From Panorpa germanica (lineage: Eukaryota; Arthropoda; Insecta; Mecoptera; Panorpidae), in the NCBI GenBank assembly GCA_963678705.1, contig OY783220.1, positions 1,137,001-1,201,000 of the forward strand: 64,000 nucleotides of DNA. Direction: 5' to 3'. The position numbers and the translations under genes were made by a program. The notes under the pieces were generated by a model, which was given only the letters and a program-made list of their open reading frames with translations, had not been told where the DNA came from and did no database searches. Shown piece by piece: positions 59,490-64,000 of this stretch (position 1 is the first letter of the stretch; each line of letters begins with the position of its first letter).

Positions 59490-60019
59490 GGTGTCCCAGA
59501 AGTCGTCGTCAAGCCGGAAGTGGGTCATACGTTAAGTCATGACAGTTATCAGAAAAATATTTAAAGAAATCTAAGTTGAATATTTAAAAAATTATTGGCA
59601 TTTAAAAAAAATCGAAAAAACCTGCTTCCTGTGACAGTCTTTTTACTCCTGTTGTTACAAATCTTAACTTTTTTAAACAAAAATTTTTGTTATATGATCC
59701 TGAATAATGTTTTTGTAAACTCTTGCCTAAAATGTAAAGCCAACTGCTTCAGCTTGGAAGTCACTCAAAGTTAGGCGAAAAATTAATTTTGAATATTTGG
59801 TTGGACAAAAAGTGTCAATTTCTTCCAAGCTGGAGCGGTTGGCTTTACGTTTTAGACAAGAGTTTACAAAAATTTCATAACTTATAACAAAAATTTTTCT
59901 TTAAAAAAGTTAAGATTTGTAGCAACAGGAGTGAAAAGACGATTTTTTTAAATGCTAATAATTTTTAAAATATTCAACTTAGATTTTTTTAAATATTTTT
60001 CTGATAACTGTTATGACTT
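59486..60019. mobile_element. long fold-back element with mariner-type end
   Basis: ACAGGGTGTCCCA at 59486 is the mariner-type terminal motif also seen at 13754-13767. From 59533 (AAGTCATGACAGTTATCAG) to 60019 (CTGATAACTGTTATGACTT) the sequence is a long imperfect palindrome, with arms of about 230 bp meeting near 59780-59800. A second terminal motif was not found on the right. No coding capacity. Confidence 0.75.
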
Positions 60020-60139
60020 GGACAAAGCTTAAAGGTAAGTCGTGTGGTAAGTTTTAAATATACCGGTGTTACACTTTCACGGAGTAAAAACACAGCAGAA
60101 TGGAATTGCGAAAAGAAAAGACCTTAATATTATATTTAC

Positions 60140-60340
60140 CATAAACCTTAGTTGCCCAAGTGGTGGTTTTGCATAGGGTATGCCCCAAAATATGTAATAA
60201 GTTGTGTTCCATATCGTTTTATTTACTACCCCCTTTACAGCGCCCTTATTGGTATAGACAACAGGATCAATCTCACAGCACGAATTTAAATAGAACCAAA
60301 TTATCGAAACAAAGCAATACACTAAGAAGTTGAACTGCAT
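60140..60340 (-). CDS. carboxylesterase gene 2, exon 1 with signal peptide
   Basis: It begins at ATG 60340 with a hydrophobic leader (MQFNFLVYCFVSIIWFYLN then SCCEIDP), a likely secretion signal. It continues NKGAVKGVVN and IFWGIPYAKPPLGQLRFM, and ends at a GTAAAT donor in phase 0. It is parallel to 49084-49275 of gene 1. Confidence 0.9.
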
Positions 60341-62088
60341 CTTTTTGATTTAGAGTATTACAGTAAATACTATTATATGAATGATAGTTTGATAGATGAG
60401 ATAAATATTTACTTTGACCTCGAGGTTAAGAAATATTCATAATCTATCGGAATTATAAAAAAATTAAGTGATAAATTTTTCAATTGATAACCTTAGCCAA
60501 TAAGTTATGACACATCCATATACTATAGCACAGGGATAACCAGGCGTGACCTGATGATAAGAGGAACTTTGAAAAGATAGTTTAAATTATTAGATCTGTG
60601 TAAAATTGAACATTGAAACGAGATAAAGTCATTATATTTATATTTAGTAAAAATACACGTCCTTCTGTGTTATTAAGTCATCCAAACTCAACCTTCTATA
60701 TAAGCGGGCCTCCACATGCAATCGGGAAAACCGAATTTACGCGAATTATACAATAAAAAAATTTAAGAAGTCGTGTTTTAGTCATATTTGTTGTACCTCT
60801 TATTGCTGTGGCAGTTGCTTAATTCGTACAAAAATTGAAGAACTTGGGAATTGTTTGAATGAAAAATTGTTCGTCCTGGAATACGCAGAATATATTAGGA
60901 AAACTGGAAAGAAATGTTGACAAAATTGGTTGACAAGGAGAATCTCGCACAATTACCTAAACTACCATATGCGCAGTTTTATTGACATCCGCCCAGAATA
61001 ACGTGAACAATTTCCCATTTAATTATTTGACGCTTTTGGCTAACGGTGTTTTTGAGAGTCAGTTAATGCATGGTTTTTGACAATAATATTAAATGGTTCA
61101 TTTGGTAACTTGTTTCATTGCACCAGTGAAGTGGTAGAAGAGGCGTCATGTAGTTCCACATCAAAAGGGAAAAAAGTAAAACTTGGAGCAACCTAATTTC
61201 TATAATAGAAAACGCTGTTTGTAAAGTTCTAATTTTTATTGTTAAACTTCAATCATCAGAAAATATACGAGTATTAGATGCAGTTATAAAATAATTGTTC
61301 CTTCAGTAAATGGTTTCATATGATTGTTTAAATCCTTTGCAACAACCTTTTTCATTGGTGGTGAACAGAATTCAAAGCATACCCTTGCGGGGTTAAGACA
61401 TATTACCTATGAAGGTAGAAAACTTTACAACGCAGGTTTAGAGGCTAGATGTAAGTTCTGCTCGACAAGGAAAAAACTTACTGGCCTACTGATCCCAATA
61501 AAACACCAAATATTGGGATCAGTAATCATAAATAAAACAGTTTATTGTATTTTTTATATTAAACGTAGTTAATAATATTAATAGAGAAAAGTAAAATAAT
61601 AAATATATAATAATAAAAAATATATAATAATAAAAAAATATAATAAATTGGACAAAAATAAAAAGTTAATACAATAACAAATTAAAAATAAATAATACTA
61701 GATAAGTACTTGATATTAAGAATTATAGTTATGGCACCTACATATTTGGAACAGATTTTATCTGCATACCGTGTTTATATATTATTAAGTGCTTTGTTAA
61801 TATTAAGATGCAAATCGGAAGAAGAGTTATTGAAACGTATGTTTATAAAAATGTATCAAAATAAATCACAAGCAATTAAATACGCAGACTGTACAAATAT
61901 ACTCGAGAGATATACTCATGTCAAAAAATGAGTCATATTTTTAGGTTATAATGCAGTGTCAATTTGCGTTTGGGTAGAAAGAGATAAAAGTATATTCATT
62001 TCATGTTTCCACTCTCTCGTATCGACTGCGGGGCGAAGTGCAAATGTATACAGAAACTAAAACTGCGTATTCAAACCAAATAGACTAA
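60341..62088. other. AT-rich region without recognised genes
   Basis: Upstream of esterase gene 2. Short frames at 61324-61572 and 61710-61931 have no support. The first has Cys and His spacing that faintly recalls the end of piggyBac transposases, too weak to call. Confidence 0.4.
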
Positions 62089-62305
62089 GGCCCTCCGTAC
62101 ACGAAACTCGAAGTTTTCAATGTTGAGCAATGTTTCGTGACTCTATAGAATTTTTAACAACAGCATAATAGGGGATTTTTCTGTGTCGTATTGTGAGGTA
62201 TTTGTATATATTTAAATACTTTGGAATAGTGTGTGTGCACATCGCTGTTCATGCTGTTCACCATCAAGATTCAGGGTTCGCGTTTGTGATCATGTGCGGA
62301 GGGCC
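62089..62305. mobile_element. PIF/Harbinger-like MITE
   Basis: The ends GGCCCTCCGTACACGA and (inverted) GGCCCTCCGCACATGA flank 217 bp. The element is bordered by TAA on both sides (62086-62088 and 62306-62308), the 3-bp duplication expected for this superfamily. It has no coding capacity. Confidence 0.7.
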
Positions 62306-62308
62306 TAA

Positions 62309-63544
62309 ACACAACGCAACCAATGATCTTTATCGACTCTAGATGAGAATGTGTTTTGTTGCAAACAACCGCAATAAATGACAAAAATGTTGTTAAAACT
62401 GTGTTTGGTGTAAACATTGATACAACTTTTATTAAAAACAACTTTTTGTTGCAGTTTTATGCAACTGTCTATCTGGTGTAAAACCAGCATTATATCAATA
62501 ATTCATCTTAAAACTAACAACAGTAAATTATAATTACACATTTATGAACTAATTCGTTTCTAACCAATAGCACTCAAAATACAAAACATTAATATTACGT
62601 ACCATTCATATAATATATTACTTAAGCTAAGCCTAGTAATATTTAATCTGAAAGGGTTTCATTTTGTTATTTTATAGCTATTCTAAATCCTTTAAATCCT
62701 AAAAAAGGAACTTCTTCGGAATTTAACATTCTTAGAAAGGATTCTTAAAAATGTGGAAATAGTAGATTAATTTATCAAAAAGTTACAAACTAATTCAAAA
62801 ATATTTTATTAATTAAAATATTTATTGTGTAATATACTAGTATTTACAAAATAGTTTAAAAATATATATAAAGTTAACATTACACTAATTACACTAAAAA
62901 TGTAATGCTTCTAAAAAAATATATATTAATTTAATTTATTTAAAACAAGTTTTTTATGTGATTTTGTCATTTTTGCTGATTACAGCTAATCCTAGCGGCT
63001 AACCGCTTCAAGTACCCTTTTATCACCAACAACGGCCAATCGTTGCAGGATCTGTGTGTAGTACAACATCAGACAATGTTATTTACATTATGTTATTTGA
63101 TACGCAGAACACTTAAAATAAAACATGCCAAAGTGAATTGCTTTTCAATTTCTGGATGAGAATAATAGTTCAACTGTCTTAGTAAATGGTCTAGCTTTAG
63201 TGAGTGCTGCTACAGTTATTATTATAAAGCTACATTTTGAATATTTATGGTTGTAAAAGTTACACGGGAGGATTCATAAGTGAATTCTTCATACGTTGCT
63301 TATACTTACGCTAGTGTGATGTTGGAGTATTCCAGGTTATGTAGTGATTTGTCACTGAATTCCAAATATATGAAACAAAAAATCTATTTTGTGCAAACGC
63401 AATCCTTTGTTGTTGCATAACAATAGGACCAAGTGACTTGTTATAAAAGTAGAAAAAATTATGTATTGTTTACACTAAGGAATTTTTGAGAATCATCTAA
63501 CATTCCAGCTATCAATGAAAATTAACAAGGGGATTCCTGTAACC
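62309..63544. other. AT-rich region without recognised genes
   Basis: No open frame of note, RNA gene or repeat is recognised. Confidence 0.4.
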
Positions 63545-64000
63545 TTCATAAAATGTCCCGCGGATGACAAATAAGGGAAGGCTCTACCCGGCTTGCCGGC
63601 GAGTAGGTGTGAAATAAAATAGCTCTTGCGGTTCAACAGGATTGCACGGAGTTGTCATTCTCCTCAACAGAAAAAGGACAAATGAAATAGAAAAAGTAAA
63701 GGATTGTGAACTTACGAGACTGGGGCTCAAATTCCCAGAATCGGTACTTACGGCGAGTGAGCGAGTGGGCTCCCGCGGACCGTTAGCAAGCGAACGCTCA
63801 GTACTCCTGGTAGGCGACCAATCCAGGGTACTGGATAAGGCTACTAGAAATAGAGAAGGAGTTGACGAGCACCGGTGCCCTTTTAAAAAAAGAGATCTGC
63901 CTGCAGTAAATATAAGAAGAGAAATAAAGAAAACCCCGAGTGCATACAGAAAGAACAAGCGGATGCTGTTGCAGGAACATGTAGCCAAATAGAGAAAACT
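63545..64000 (+). other. GC-richer block, possible start of a repeat element
   Basis: Base composition rises sharply from about 63555. A 116-residue frame on the plus strand (63642-63992) has no recognised domain. The sharp composition change and lack of gene-like features suggest the 5' end of a transposable element running out of the window. This is a guess. Confidence 0.25.

Noticed and set aside
59376-59564. Plus-strand frame over the second (TA)n run
   Set aside because: Opposite strand of the R1-type LINE and microsatellite; no coding signal.
61324-61572. Possible piggyBac transposase end
   Set aside because: Only a vague Cys/His pattern; no catalytic motif, terminal repeat or TTAA pair found nearby.

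Overview
The window looks like AT-rich nuclear DNA from an insect. It has intron-bearing genes for digestive-type enzymes: an M14 carboxypeptidase and two secreted carboxylesterases. It also carries many transposable elements of arthropod type (Ty3/gypsy LTR element, Helitron, hAT, mariner-like, and R1-, I-, Jockey- and L1/Tx1-like LINEs). I cannot name the species.

Layout. 1-1966 is the 3' part of an LTR element (internal region plus LTR). 2281-20061 is a tandem duplication of a block of about 6.15 kb. The first copy is split by a younger member of the same LTR family (6860-12329, flanked by ATAT); the second copy (13908-20061) shows the empty site. Each block carries a GC-rich segment with 5S-like and tRNA-Ile-like pieces, the 5' end of a Helitron, and a broken mariner-like transposase. 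20240-25031 holds a fold-back repeat and a broken two-ORF LINE. 25609-30475 is a plus-strand spliced gene of unknown function, encoding a membrane protein with about 27 near-identical 40-residue repeats; as read it carries one stop and one frameshift.

32045-32310 is a tRNA-derived SINE. 32841-35616 holds three minus-strand exons of a zinc carboxypeptidase whose first and last parts are not visible. 36169-41732 is a full-length I-type LINE with a 15-bp target duplication and a hAT-type MITE inside ORF1. 42930-43556 is a Jockey-type RT fossil.

43827-49275 and 52420-60340 are two head-to-tail, three-exon carboxylesterase genes on the minus strand. Both read as intact, with signal peptides and full Ser-Glu-His triads, and parts of them look homogenised by gene conversion. 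Copies of a 16-bp-TIR MITE lie between and inside them. Intron 1 of the second esterase holds a Helitron and an R1-type LINE lodged in a (TA)n microsatellite, plus a long fold-back. 60341-64000 has no recognisable gene, only one small TAA-flanked MITE and a GC-richer block at the edge.

The most unusual item is the tandem-repeat membrane protein gene at 25.6-30.5 kb. Next are the twin GC-rich modules joined to 5S-like and tRNA-Ile pieces, and the recent 6-kb tandem duplication with its dated LTR insertion.
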